Positions 7,741-15,704 are shown, counted from the first letter of the stretch. The stretch is 64,000 bases of DNA from Sphingobium xanthum (GCF_019737615.1 NZ_JAHKKS010000013.1:37748-101747), one strand, 5' to 3'. A program made the numbers and translations. Notes: generated from the letters alone by a model not told the origin.

Positions 7741-8390
7741 TCACAAGCTGCGGAGGAGATCAAACAGACTGCGCAGCTTTAGTAGCTCCCCCGCGCACTG
7801 ATCGGGGCCATCGGCGCCAAGCGCGGCCTTGGTGTCCGCACTGTCGATCCAGGCCGTGAGCCCCTTGCGGCGAAGCAGGGGCGCTCGAGGGTGGTCTGCA
7901 GCGTAGGGCGCGGGCATGCGCTTGAGATCCGGTTCGCCTATGCGGACGCCTGTAGCGTCGAGCTGACTGAGCATTTGCGCAGTCGCTTCGCCCTCATCGC
8001 CTGCCACTCGCTCGCGCCATGCTGCCAGTTGCGCCATGGAGAAGGCGAAGATGCCCACACCAAGCGTCAGTCTATCTGGATCGAGCCCGAACATCCACGC
8101 AGGGCCGCCGTCCCTGCATCCTCCTCCTGGCGACAGGGATATGTGCAGATGAGCGTTATAGGGCGTCTTGTTCTTGGCGAAGCGTATGTCGCGATGGACA
8201 CGGAAGATGCGATAAGTGTGCGGTTCGCCGGTGGCTGATTCCAATTCGCCGGCAAGCGCCTGGGCAAAGCACTCAGCCGGATATTTGAGATGGTCTTCGT
8301 AGTCGGCCTTGTGCGCCTCGAACATCCTCTGTCGTTGTTAGCGCGCAGCCCGGCGAGGAAGTCGATCGTGTCGCAGGTCAACAGCGTCAT
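7741..8390 (-). pseudogene. DUF2461-family protein interrupted by a frameshift
   Basis: The long frame (7741-8325, 194 residues) has DUF2461 features such as YRIFRVHRDIRFAKNKTPYN. Its own start is internal to the domain. The missing N-terminus (DFLAGLRANNDR) is found in another frame, from an ATG at 8388-8390 that overlaps the preceding gene stop. The family motif NNDR-x-WF would be restored by one additional G near 8325-8330. I therefore read one gene with a single-base deletion. It could be a true pseudogene or an assembly error. The function of DUF2461 is unknown. Confidence 0.75.
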
Positions 8391-8725
8391 TTGGGCGGCA
8401 GGCTTCGCGCATGGGCCAGGGCGACATCGAGCCAGCGCCGTAGCAACGCATCGTCGCAGCGCTCAGCGTCGACAAAATAGAAGCCCCGCATTGGCCGGTC
8501 GCCGAGAACCATCGGTACACCCTCGGGCAGAACCGATGCGGCATCATTGCCCTTGCCGACGCGGAACATGAAGCGGGGCTCACCCTCCTTCGACCGGTCG
8601 GCGCCGCACACCATGTTGCGGTTCAAGAAAAAGCAGACGCCGCCCATCATTCGCTTTTCGGAAATGCCGGGCCCGTCGCCAAGGGCCGCGCGCATCCGCA
8701 GAGTTACGGCCTCGTCAACGGCCAT
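8387..8725 (-). CDS. TfoX N-terminal-domain protein
   Basis: The 112-residue protein is a single TfoX-N domain: MMGGVCFFLNRNMVCG around residues 26-41, then FRVGKGND and a C-terminal helix WLDVALAHARSL. Stand-alone TfoX-N proteins are common and of unknown function; the domain is also found in competence regulators. Its stop overlaps the start of the DUF2461 gene, and it begins 3 bases after the GFA gene ends, so GFA, TfoX-N and DUF2461 form one operon. Confidence 0.85.
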   Translation of the reverse strand: MAVDEAVTLRMRAALGDGPGISEKRMMGGVCFFLNRNMVCGADRSKEGEPRFMFRVGKGNDAASVLPEGVPMVLGDRPMRGFYFVDAERCDDALLRRWLDVALAHARSLPPK

Positions 8726-8728
8726 GGT

Positions 8729-9169
8729 TCAGAGCTCCGCGACCACCGCCTGCGGACCGCCGTCGGGCATCGTGTCGAACACGGGCTTGCTGCGGTCGAG
8801 TGGCGCCCAGGTCGGCGCCCGGCTGGCATATACGGTCATTTGGGGCTCAACCTCATCGGGGTTGTCGAGGCTTGACACACGGAGGAATGTCATCCCGGGC
8901 ATCCCCGCGTTGCGCGAAAGGATCGCCGAGCCGCATTCTGGGCAGAAGCCACGGCTGACCATGGCGCCGCTGTCCGCGGCCCGGTCATGAATTCTGATCT
9001 CGCCGGTAACAAAGAAAGCTGCGTCAGGCACCAGCGCATGAGTGCAATGGCTTGTGCCACTGCTCCTGCGGCAGTCGATACAGTAGCAGTTTCCTACCAT
9101 CATCGGCAGCGTCGTCACCCGATAGCGGACCGACCCGCACAGGCAGCCACCCTCCAAAACTTCGCTCAT
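8729..9169 (-). CDS. GFA-family zinc protein (CENP-V/GFA domain)
   Basis: The 146-residue protein has the GFA zinc-site cysteines: GGCLCGSVRY (C9, C11), NCYCIDCRR (C28, C30, C33) and GFCPECGSAIL (C95, C98). The fold is that of glutathione-dependent formaldehyde-activating enzyme, but most small GFA proteins have no proven substrate. It is the first gene of a minus-strand operon and is divergent from the HxlR regulator at 9243, with a palindrome between them. Regulation by that HxlR protein is likely. Confidence 0.88.
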   Translation of the reverse strand: MSEVLEGGCLCGSVRYRVTTLPMMVGNCYCIDCRRSSGTSHCTHALVPDAAFFVTGEIRIHDRAADSGAMVSRGFCPECGSAILSRNAGMPGMTFLRVSSLDNPDEVEPQMTVYASRAPTWAPLDRSKPVFDTMPDGGPQAVVAEL

Positions 9170-9209
9170 CGTTCAACTCCCCTTGATTCGATCGGCGCCC
9201 CGGCGGATA

Positions 9210-9232
9210 GTAACTTTAAGATTGCAAGTTAC
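9210..9232. promoter_or_regulatory. Inverted repeat, probable HxlR operator
   Basis: GTAACTT at 9210-9216 and AAGTTAC at 9226-9232 form perfect 7-base arms around a 9-base spacer. It lies in the 73-base gap between divergent gfa and hxlR genes, ten bases before the HxlR start. Its symmetry and place suggest autoregulation and control of the GFA operon. Confidence 0.6.
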
Positions 9233-9242
9233 AAGGGACTCC

Positions 9243-9590
9243 ATGACTATATACCGTTCGCCTTGCCCGATCGCCACCACGCTCGACATCGTGGGCGATC
9301 GCTGGACACTCGTCATCTTGCGCGATCTGCTAACGGGCAAATCACGCTATTCGCAGTTTCTGACCTCGCCCGAGCGGATCACAACCAATGTCCTCGCCGA
9401 CCGGCTCGAGAAGATGGAAGCCGCCGGCTTGGTAGCGCGATCGCCGTACCAGCAGCGCCCAATCCGCAACGACTATCGCCTGACCGAGATGGGGCGAGCG
9501 CTCCATCCAATGCTGCGCGACATGTGCCGTTGGGCTAACCAACATATCCCCGGAACATGGACACCGCCCGAGAGCTTCATGCGGGAGTGA
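9243..9590 (+). CDS. HxlR-family transcriptional regulator
   Basis: The 115-residue protein is one winged-helix HxlR domain. It has CPIATTLDIVGDRWTLVILRDL at the N-terminus (C8 is the residue often redox-active in the family), ITTNVLADRLEKMEAAGLV in the recognition region and YRLTEMGRALHPML. I prefer the ATG at 9243, preceded by AAGGGA, to the upstream ATG at 9183, which would start inside the divergent promoter. It probably controls the adjacent GFA-TfoX-DUF2461 operon through the palindrome at 9210-9232. Confidence 0.87.
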   Translation: MTIYRSPCPIATTLDIVGDRWTLVILRDLLTGKSRYSQFLTSPERITTNVLADRLEKMEAAGLVARSPYQQRPIRNDYRLTEMGRALHPMLRDMCRWANQHIPGTWTPPESFMRE

Positions 9591-9814
9591 GTTGCCATCC
9601 AAGGCGCCCGGCCAACCGTGGTGGGCAGATTGGCAAAGACCTGGCGAGGATATCCGGCTAAGGCTTTTGTGCGCTGCTCTCTGGGGCAGCTGCCGCCGGG
9701 TCTTAGACATTCGATAGCTTTCGAGTCTTCCCGAAACCCGTTCGTCCAGATCGTGACGCTATGCGCGAATTTGGGGCGCGATCATGTGGGCGACAGCGCG
9801 CGCCGATCATGTTC

Positions 9815-10462
9815 CTACCAACGCAAGATGCGCGGAATGAGCAGGCGCCCAACGGCCCCACAAACGGCGACCGGAACAGCGTGCCAGACTCCAAAATGCA
9901 CGATCGAATTTATGGGGCAATGAAGACCATAGCCGAAAATGCCGATTGCGCCGGCGGCTATTCCTACCAGCAATCCGGCACGCGCCGGATGCACCGGAGC
10001 GCCGCGCCTGAGCCAGGCTATCAGAACGATGGCGGTCAACAGGCCTGCGCATGTCCCGACCAAGGCGCAGACCGTGTCATCCAAGCCAAAATATATCCGT
10101 GATGCTGGCCAGTCGCGGCTAGCCGTTACGACTGCAGCAAGCGGGAGAAGGCCCGCCATGGCCAGAGCCCACTTCCAGCCCTCGTGCTGATTCCCGACCT
10201 GAGGGCTGGCCATGCCGACCGCAGTCGACGCTGCTGCCAGCGCGAGAACAAGAAGCACGCCGTTCGAGACGATGAAGTTGATCGACAACAAGCCAGCCAA
10301 CAGATCCGGTCGCAGGCCCGTGGCGGCTGCAACGATTGCTACGTTGATCGTTGCAGCCCCCATGACGCGAACCATACCCTTACGGAACGTCATTGGTGAC
10401 ACAGGCTTGAGGCCTGCGGCCAGGTTTTCGATCAGTCGATCCGTATCGGGGCTTACTGTCAT
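9815..10462 (-). CDS. Second NrsF-like anti-sigma factor (DUF1109)
   Basis: The 215-residue protein has the NrsF layout: a soluble N-terminus (DTDRLIENLAAGLKPVSP) and about six membrane helices. C132 and C182 (GLHCP) align with the sensing cysteines of the first NrsF; C138 is additional. It overlaps the upstream sigma gene by 4 bases. Unlike the first pair there is no bufferin gene here; the neighbour is a PEP-CTERM protein. It probably responds to a related metal or thiol stress, but the signal cannot be read from sequence. Confidence 0.88.
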   Translation of the reverse strand: MTVSPDTDRLIENLAAGLKPVSPMTFRKGMVRVMGAATINVAIVAAATGLRPDLLAGLLSINFIVSNGVLLVLALAAASTAVGMASPQVGNQHEGWKWALAMAGLLPLAAVVTASRDWPASRIYFGLDDTVCALVGTCAGLLTAIVLIAWLRRGAPVHPARAGLLVGIAAGAIGIFGYGLHCPINSIVHFGVWHAVPVAVCGAVGRLLIPRILRW

Positions 10463-10986
10463 TGTGCTTTCTCGATCAGGGCAGTCAGTTTTTTCAAACC
10501 TCGATGAATGTTCACCTTGACCAGTGACTCGCTCTGCCCGCTGATCCTCGCCGCCTCGGTGACGCTTCGGCCGTCAATCTTGACCAGTATGATCGCTCGA
10601 GACTGGGCAACCGGGAGTTCCGCCAGCAGACGGTCAAGGCTGACCCTCGCCATGACATCATCCTCGATCGAACCGTCATCGACCTGCTCCGCGATTTTCA
10701 GATCCTGAGCGCGGTAGGCCCGGCTGAGATGATCGACCCAGCGATAGCGGGCGATGGCCGCGAGCCAAGGCAGAAAAGGCCTTGCGGGATCGTAGCTAGC
10801 CAGTTTGCTATGGAGTGACAGCAGTGTGTCCTGCACAAGATCGTCGATCTGCTGCGGCGGCAGCCGCCGATAATAATATCGGCGCAACCACTTGGCGCAT
10901 TCCTTCAACAGCGCCGCATAGGTCGATGCATCACCGCCCTGCGCCTGCTTCATGAGACGGGCCAAGGACGCCTCGTCGGCAATCAT
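10459..10986 (-). CDS. Second ECF sigma factor, SigF-like
   Basis: The 175-residue protein has region 2 (QQIDDLVQDTLLSLHSKL and FLPWLAAIARYRWVDHLSRA). Region 4 reads LPVAQSRAIILVKIDGRSVT followed by VKVNIHRGLKKL. The sequence is clearly a paralogue of SigF at 4490. It lacks an obvious ribosome binding site at the ATG (10984-10986). A weak EcfG-like element (GGAAC-N16-CGTG on the minus strand, 11061-11085) lies 75 bases upstream. Translation is coupled to the NrsF-like gene. Confidence 0.9.
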   Translation of the reverse strand: MIADEASLARLMKQAQGGDASTYAALLKECAKWLRRYYYRRLPPQQIDDLVQDTLLSLHSKLASYDPARPFLPWLAAIARYRWVDHLSRAYRAQDLKIAEQVDDGSIEDDVMARVSLDRLLAELPVAQSRAIILVKIDGRSVTEAARISGQSESLVKVNIHRGLKKLTALIEKAQ

Positions 10987-11134
10987 GTGTTGCTGCGCGC
11001 AATCGAAACAGGGTCGCCTTCGTTCAACAAATCTGCCTCATTCCCGCCGAAACTTGATTTCACGAGAGCTGCTCTCAACTGTTCCGCCTGTGTTGAATCG
11101 GCGGGCGGCACGCTCGCCCGCCAACGCATGAATG

Positions 11135-11941
11135 TCAGGCCAGGACTGCGGCGGCCCTGCGATGGCGCAGCGCACTTCCCGCGAGTGCGAAACCGCCGAT
11201 CATCATAGCCCAGGTCGCAGGCTCAGGCACTGCATTCGCCGTGAAGCTGATCCGATAGATCGGCGTCGAGTCAGAGAGGCCGGCATCGCTGAACGTATAT
11301 CCGGCCGCTGTGGTCAGCCCGTTGAAGACTGCGAGTTCTGAACGATCGAAAGCAACCGTGCCATTCTCAGGCGTGCGCAAATCATTATTGCCGCCGACGA
11401 CAAAAGCGGCATTCGCCGGATCGGCGACTTCGGAATTGGCATCCCAGATCCGGTTCGCAGTGAGGGTAATCTGGTTGATCAGCAGATTGCCGGCCATATC
11501 GAATATCTGAAACATCGCGGGATTGTCGTTGCCAATGAAAAGGTCGTTGCTCGGAATGACCATGCTGGCGAATGTGAAGTAGCGATTGATTGTCGAATCG
11601 ACCAGGAGGGGCGAACTCATATGGGAGGCTCCCGGGGTCAGAGCACCACCGATCGTCGAAATGACGGCCGTTGGATCGGCAGAAGCGAACGCCGGCAGCC
11701 AGGCCGATCCCGAGCCTCCCTCGGCGATGGAAATGATCGCTGCGCCGCCGACGCTTCCGGAATTGAAAGCGTCGAACGTCCCGTTGTGAATGCCGAAATG
11801 AAGCGGGGCGAAAGATACGCTGTTCGTCGGCGCGAGATTTTCGACTTTCACCGTCAGTTTTACATTTTGAGCATTCGCCCCGGTGCCGGCCACGAGCAGG
11901 CCAGCTCCCATCAGTGCCGCTAAAGATATAAATCTACGCAT
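11135..11941 (-). CDS. Spondin-domain PEP-CTERM protein
   Basis: The 268-residue precursor has a signal peptide (LAALMGAGLLVAGTGANAQ). A beta-rich body resembles spondin-N domains (KLTVKVENLAPTNSVSFAPL and the later AFASADPTAVI region). The tail is a PEP-CTERM sorting signal, VPEPATWAMMIGGFALAGSA plus a basic RHRR end. Such proteins are exported and cleaved by an exosortase, then held at the cell surface or in the extracellular matrix. I start at 11941, preceded by GGAGAGTGGAG. It lies directly upstream of the second sigma/NrsF pair and carries a similar promoter motif at 11985-12010. Confidence 0.85.
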   Translation of the reverse strand: MRRFISLAALMGAGLLVAGTGANAQNVKLTVKVENLAPTNSVSFAPLHFGIHNGTFDAFNSGSVGGAAIISIAEGGSGSAWLPAFASADPTAVISTIGGALTPGASHMSSPLLVDSTINRYFTFASMVIPSNDLFIGNDNPAMFQIFDMAGNLLINQITLTANRIWDANSEVADPANAAFVVGGNNDLRTPENGTVAFDRSELAVFNGLTTAAGYTFSDAGLSDSTPIYRISFTANAVPEPATWAMMIGGFALAGSALRHRRAAAVLA

Positions 11942-11984
11942 CTCCACTCTCCCATGATCTCGGCGATCAATCGCCGGGAGCAGG

Positions 11985-12010
11985 TTCTCGCGACAGGCCT
12001 TGTTGGTTAC
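11985..12010 (-). promoter_or_regulatory. Sigma-F-like promoter before the spondin PEP-CTERM gene
   Basis: On the minus strand GTAACC (complement of 12005-12010) is followed after 16 bases by AGAA (complement of 11985-11988), 43 bases before the start codon. It differs from the bufferin promoters by one base in the -10 element. It could serve the adjacent second sigma factor or SigF itself. Confidence 0.45.
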
Positions 12011-12343
12011 AGAGGCTGCGGGTCGCAGCGCCTTTCTGCATGTCCGACCACGCCCGCTATACAATTGCCGCGGTTAAACCCGACGAAAAATGGTCAGTTC
12101 AGGCTGGACCTTTCAAGGCGAAGCCGCGAGCGAGCTTCACAGATAGGTGCCGCGACTATTCTGGCATAAGAAGGGCAAGATCTCGCCGTGGTGGCTTCAA
12201 TGATGAGTGCACCGGCTTCGCGACTGTGCCGCTCATCTTTGCATTGGCAACCCGCTGCCGCCAACAAAGCGGCCGCTCCCGCCGCTCGAAAGCGGCTTCG
12301 CAACCTGCCGTCCGTTCATGGCACGGCGGCAGGCGATCGGACA

Positions 12344-12389
12344 CCATAGGACAATTGACCTAGACGCATATAGGTCAATTGTCCTATGG
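12344..12389. promoter_or_regulatory. Duplicated palindromic operator of the TetR operon
   Basis: Two 19-base arms (12344-12362 and 12371-12389) are perfect inverted repeats around an 8-base spacer. Each arm also contains a near-palindrome, TAGGACAATTGACCTA at 12347-12362 and TAGGTCAATTGTCCTA at 12371-12386, so the site can be read as two operators with centres 24 bases apart. The right site ends 10 bases before the TetR start, so repressor binding would block its expression. Confidence 0.75.
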
Positions 12390-12396
12390 CTAGTTG

Positions 12397-12975
12397 ATGG
12401 CGGAGATTCGCTCACCTTCCTCAGTTCGTTCCCGTATCGTCGAAGTGGCTGATCGACTGTTTTACGAGCGGGGTTTCGAGGCAACGTCCTTTGCCGATAT
12501 CGCCACCGACACCGGTCTTTCGCGCGGAAACTTCTATTATCATTTCAAAAGCAAGGACGAGATCCTTGCAGCCGTGATTTCGCTGAGGATGGCCCGGACA
12601 CGCGAAATGCTGACGGTTTGGGAAAGCGAGACTCCTGAACCTGCGGACCGAATGCTGGCCTTTGCCAACATCCTCATCACCAATCGCGCGAAGATCATGG
12701 CGCATGGTTGTCCTGTCGGCACGCTCTGCGCGGAACTGGCCAAGCTGGAACATGGCGCCCAAGACGAGGCGGCCACGATCTTCACCCTGTTTCGCGACTG
12801 GCTGACCCGCCAGTTTGTGGCACTCGGCCGTGCTGATAACGCCGATGCGCTGGCCATGCATGTGTTGATGCGCAGTCAGGGCATTGCCAGCCTTGCGACT
12901 GCTTTTCGCGACGAGGCTTTCATTGCCCGCGAGGTTGACGCCCTGGCCGCATGGCTGTCCCATCCCAAGCTATAA
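12397..12975 (+). CDS. TetR-family repressor
   Basis: The 192-residue protein has a TetR N-terminal DNA-binding domain: VADRLFYERGFEATSFADIA, then the recognition helix TGLSRGNFYYHFKSKDEIL (residues 15-60). The C-terminal ligand domain contains HGCPVGTLCAEL. ATG at 12397 is preferred; a TTG one codon earlier is possible, and no clear ribosome site precedes either, so the message may be nearly leaderless. It is the first gene of a tight operon with yciI-like and tag genes, and a duplicated operator lies just upstream. Confidence 0.88.
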   Translation: MAEIRSPSSVRSRIVEVADRLFYERGFEATSFADIATDTGLSRGNFYYHFKSKDEILAAVISLRMARTREMLTVWESETPEPADRMLAFANILITNRAKIMAHGCPVGTLCAELAKLEHGAQDEAATIFTLFRDWLTRQFVALGRADNADALAMHVLMRSQGIASLATAFRDEAFIAREVDALAAWLSHPKL

Positions 12976-12988
12976 TCGGAGACCCGCC

Positions 12989-13273
12989 ATGTTTGTCATA
13001 CTCCTCAAATTTGCCGACAAGGCAAAGGCTCCATCGCTGATGGCCGGGCACAATGCCTGGCTTCAACGCGGCTTTGAGGATGGCCTGCTGCTGTTGGCGG
13101 GAACGGTTCAGCCTGCGGCCGGCGGCGCGCTCCTTGCGCATGGGGTCACGCGGGATGCAATCGAGGCCTTCGTCGCCCAAGACCCCTTCGTGGCTGAAGG
13201 CGTTGTCACCGCCGAGATCCTCGACATCACCCCTACCCGCACCGACACCCGTTTCGCCTTTCTGAATGACTGA
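12989..13273 (+). CDS. YciI-family protein
   Basis: The 94-residue protein is a single YCII domain: MFVILLKFADKAKAPSLM, the conserved H in AGHNAWLQRGFEDG (the family His-Asp type dyad region) and DPFVAEGVVTAEILDI near the end. YciI proteins adopt a ferredoxin-like fold and are of uncertain enzymatic role. It starts 14 bases after tetR and ends 4 bases before tag, so it is part of the TetR-controlled operon. I start at 12989 because the upstream extension overlaps tetR out of frame. Confidence 0.87.
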   Translation: MFVILLKFADKAKAPSLMAGHNAWLQRGFEDGLLLLAGTVQPAAGGALLAHGVTRDAIEAFVAQDPFVAEGVVTAEILDITPTRTDTRFAFLND

Positions 13274-13276
13274 GGG

Positions 13277-13885
13277 ATGAGCGTCACGATCTCTGGCCCT
13301 GACGGCCTTCCCCGCTGCCGATGGTGTGCCGCCACGCCGGACTATATGGCCTATCACGACACCGAATGGGGGTTTCCCGTAGCAGATGATCGACGCTTGT
13401 TCGAGAAACTGACGCTGGAAGGCTTTCAGTCCGGGCTTAGCTGGCGCACGATCTTGACCAAGCGGGAGAATTTTCGGACGGCCTTTCACGGCTTCGACTT
13501 CCATCGCATTGCCGCCTTTGATCAGGGTGATGTCGAGCGCCTGTTGCGCGATCAGGGGATTGTGCGTCATCGCCGCAAGATCGAAGCTGCCATCAACAAC
13601 GCCAGGCGCGCGGTAGAAATGGTGAAAAGCGAAGGTTCGCTAGCTGCTTTCTTCTGGCGGTTTGAGCAAGTGCCGGAAGCAGACGCCGTGCCGCAGACTG
13701 TCTCAACATCCTCTGTGTCGGTGGCGCTGTCCAAAGATCTTAAAAAGCGCGGCTGGTCATTCGTAGGACCTACCACCGCATACGCCTTTATGCAGGCGAT
13801 GGGACTGGTCAATGATCACGCTATGGGCTGTGTAGTCAGGGACCGGGTTTCGCAGGCGCGCAGCAACTTCAGCCCGCCGCTGTAA
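13277..13885 (+). CDS. tag: DNA-3-methyladenine glycosylase I
   Basis: The 202-residue protein matches Tag. RCRWC near residues 13-17 and the C-terminal NDHAMGC provide the zinc-binding cysteines and histidine. YMAYHDTEWGFPVADDRRLFE and LEGFQSGLSWRTILTKRENFR form the conserved N-terminal core. The enzyme removes 3-methyladenine from alkylated DNA. It is the third gene of the tetR-yciI-tag operon, which suggests expression is tied to the small-molecule signal sensed by the TetR protein instead of the Ada response. Confidence 0.93.
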   Translation: MSVTISGPDGLPRCRWCAATPDYMAYHDTEWGFPVADDRRLFEKLTLEGFQSGLSWRTILTKRENFRTAFHGFDFHRIAAFDQGDVERLLRDQGIVRHRRKIEAAINNARRAVEMVKSEGSLAAFFWRFEQVPEADAVPQTVSTSSVSVALSKDLKKRGWSFVGPTTAYAFMQAMGLVNDHAMGCVVRDRVSQARSNFSPPL

Positions 13886-13996
13886 CTTCAATAATGGTCG
13901 TTCTGCCTTCATAGTCGTCGTTCAGCAGTTCAAGTCAGCTCTCCGATAGCTGCCGCTGGTTCACATTAGGTTTGGCGTAACGAGGTTAGGCAGCCC

Positions 13997-14353
13997 TCAA
14001 GCTTGTCCGGCGCTCGCTCGCTTACAGACGAGCGCCGCAATTTGGCCGTCGTGATGCGTTCCCCATTCGCACATCGGCGCCAGCGTCAGAGCCAGGCTGC
14101 GCCCGAAGTCGGTCAGCTCGTACTCGACATGCGGTGGGACTTCCCGGAAGTCGATCCGACGGATGACACCGTCGTCCGTCAGTTCCTTCAGGTGCTGGAT
14201 GAGCATTTTCTCGCTCACTTTGGTGACGAGCCTGCGCAACTGCCCGGTGCGCTTCGGACCGCCGGTCAGATGATAGACGATAAGCGGCTTCCACTTCCCT
14301 CCGAGGATCGTGAGAACCGCTTCCAACCCGCAGTTGAAGCGCGCTTCGCTCAT
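13997..14353 (-). CDS. HxlR-family transcriptional regulator
   Basis: The 118-residue winged-helix protein has C8 (FNCGLEAVLTILGGKWKPLIV), the typical HxlR N-terminal cysteine. It also has KVSEKMLIQHLKELTDDGVI in the DNA-recognition region and VEYELTDFGRSLALTLAPMC. It is divergent from the NTF2-like and cupin genes at 14562 and 15073. The gap between holds a loose inverted repeat (ACTTAC...GTACT near 14374-14393). It may control that small operon. Confidence 0.87.
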   Translation of the reverse strand: MSEARFNCGLEAVLTILGGKWKPLIVYHLTGGPKRTGQLRRLVTKVSEKMLIQHLKELTDDGVIRRIDFREVPPHVEYELTDFGRSLALTLAPMCEWGTHHDGQIAALVCKRASAGQA

Positions 14354-14561
14354 TTCCGACCGCCCATTCAGGCACTTACAAAATAGTCAGTACTGGAACA
14401 AAATCCACCGTCCTCCTAGCTGGGGTGGGAGGGCGTGTCGACCCCCAGAAGGCTACGCGGTTGATCGACGCGGAGGGCGCCATGCGCGGAACCTCGGTCT
14501 GCGTCGAGCAACCAAATCGCCATGCGCGCGCTCGATAACAAGATCCAGATGGAGAACCAAA

Positions 14562-14993
14562 GTGCCCACCAACGAAGAAATAGTGAGAGAGGTTTACGCG
14601 GCTGCCGAAGCCAGGAACCTGGATCTCGACAAGTTCGCCTCCCTCTTCGGGGATGACGGCTACTTCCTCGACATGGCCTCTGGCATGAAGTGGATCGGAG
14701 CGGATGTCCGCCAGCCGATGGAGGGCCTTGAAAAGCCGTTCCCCGACTTCCATCGCGAGCTGCTGAATATTCATTCCGCCGCCGACGGCGTGGTCGTGGT
14801 CGAACTCAGGCTGCAGGGCACCCAACAGGGCGACTTCCCGATTCCGGGCGGCGGCATGCTGCCCGCTTCCGGAAAAAAGTTCGACGTGCCCTGCTGCGAC
14901 GTGCTTGTCGTCAAAAATGGAAAGGTGAAGGCATTCCACTGCTACAACATGAGGTCCGCATGGATCGAGCAACTGAATGCCTCTGACGACTGA
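14562..14993 (+). CDS. NTF2-like/SnoaL-type protein
   Basis: The 143-residue protein has the cone-shaped NTF2-like pattern: a first helix NEEIVREVYAAAEARNLDLD, then FASLFGDDGYFLDMASGMKW and VVVVELRLQGTQQGDFPIPG, ending in a sheet. These small proteins include cyclases, isomerases and dehydratases, and no specific activity can be assigned. I choose the GTG at 14562, preceded by GGAGA, since the longer frame has no homology-like sequence before it. It is followed by a cupin gene 79 bases downstream. Confidence 0.8.
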   Translation: MPTNEEIVREVYAAAEARNLDLDKFASLFGDDGYFLDMASGMKWIGADVRQPMEGLEKPFPDFHRELLNIHSAADGVVVVELRLQGTQQGDFPIPGGGMLPASGKKFDVPCCDVLVVKNGKVKAFHCYNMRSAWIEQLNASDD

Positions 14994-15072
14994 TCGCCGC
15001 TTGATCGGATGCAGGAGCCGGGCCCGCAGAGAGCTAGGGTCCCCCATCCTCGCATGATTGGAAAGGAACGAC

Positions 15073-15423
15073 ATGAAAGTCCGCAAATACGATCAGACCG
15101 ACGCAAAATTCGAACGTTCGCCCGGACAGGATGCCGACATCTTCGCCGGAAATCTCGCCGATCAGCGCCATGGAGGCCCAATGACGATTGGCTACGGTCG
15201 ATACGGACCTGATCAGGTTCTCGAGACCGACATCGTCGTCGATGACGTAATGGTGGTTCTCAAGGGGAAGGTCTCCGTGGAAGCGCACGGCGAGATACTG
15301 ACTGCCGGCCCTGGCGAGATAATCTACATGCCAAAAGGCAATTCGGTGGTCATCCGCTCGCACGCAGAGGGGGCCCAGACCGCCTATGTGACATATCCCC
15401 ACTGGTCGGAGGCTGAACGATAG
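15073..15423 (+). CDS. Cupin-fold protein (EutQ-like)
   Basis: The 116-residue protein is a small beta-barrel: VLETDIVVDDVMVVLKGKVS, then the second cupin motif LTAGPGEIIYMPKGNSVVI. The first cupin motif lacks the usual double histidine, so metal binding is uncertain and it resembles the ethanolamine-utilisation EutQ type. It starts after AAAGGAA at 15073 and lies 79 bases after the NTF2-like gene. The two are probably co-expressed under the neighbouring HxlR protein. Substrate unknown. Confidence 0.75.
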   Translation: MKVRKYDQTDAKFERSPGQDADIFAGNLADQRHGGPMTIGYGRYGPDQVLETDIVVDDVMVVLKGKVSVEAHGEILTAGPGEIIYMPKGNSVVIRSHAEGAQTAYVTYPHWSEAER

Positions 15424-15704
15424 AAGGCTGGCAAGCCGTAACAGCTCTCGCCCCGAACCCGGACATTCATGATCAAGTTTCAACTGCCCGGAAGCGGCCG
15501 TCCGTTCATTCCACTCAGAAGGGCGCGAACTGCGACAAACCTGTCGCTCCGAAGCGTAAGGTCGAATGGCCGCTGTTATCAGGAGCCGACAATCGGGGTT
15601 GTCTAACCGGCGTCAACAGGTGACAGAAATTTCACTGACAATTACTTGCAGTTTTAAGGTGCTAACTTGCGGAAGGCGGCCTGCAGGGGCGGCATTTAGG
15701 CCAC

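Larger units (their letters stand above)
11942..12396. other. Divergent intergenic region with two control sites
   Basis: This 455-base gap separates the spondin PEP-CTERM gene (leftward) from the tetR operon (rightward). It contains a sigma-F-like promoter motif near its left end (11985-12010) and a large duplicated operator at its right end (12344-12389). Between them I see no coding signal and no RNA gene. Confidence 0.6.

Noticed and set aside
11061..11085. GGAAC-N16-CGTG before the second sigma gene
   Set aside because: Only a partial match to the EcfG -10 element, so I mention it in the gene entry but do not call a promoter.
15424..15704. Possible attachment repeat or small gene left of the integrase remnant
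   Set aside because: No copy of the tRNA-Phe 3' end and no credible reading frame were found in this stretch.
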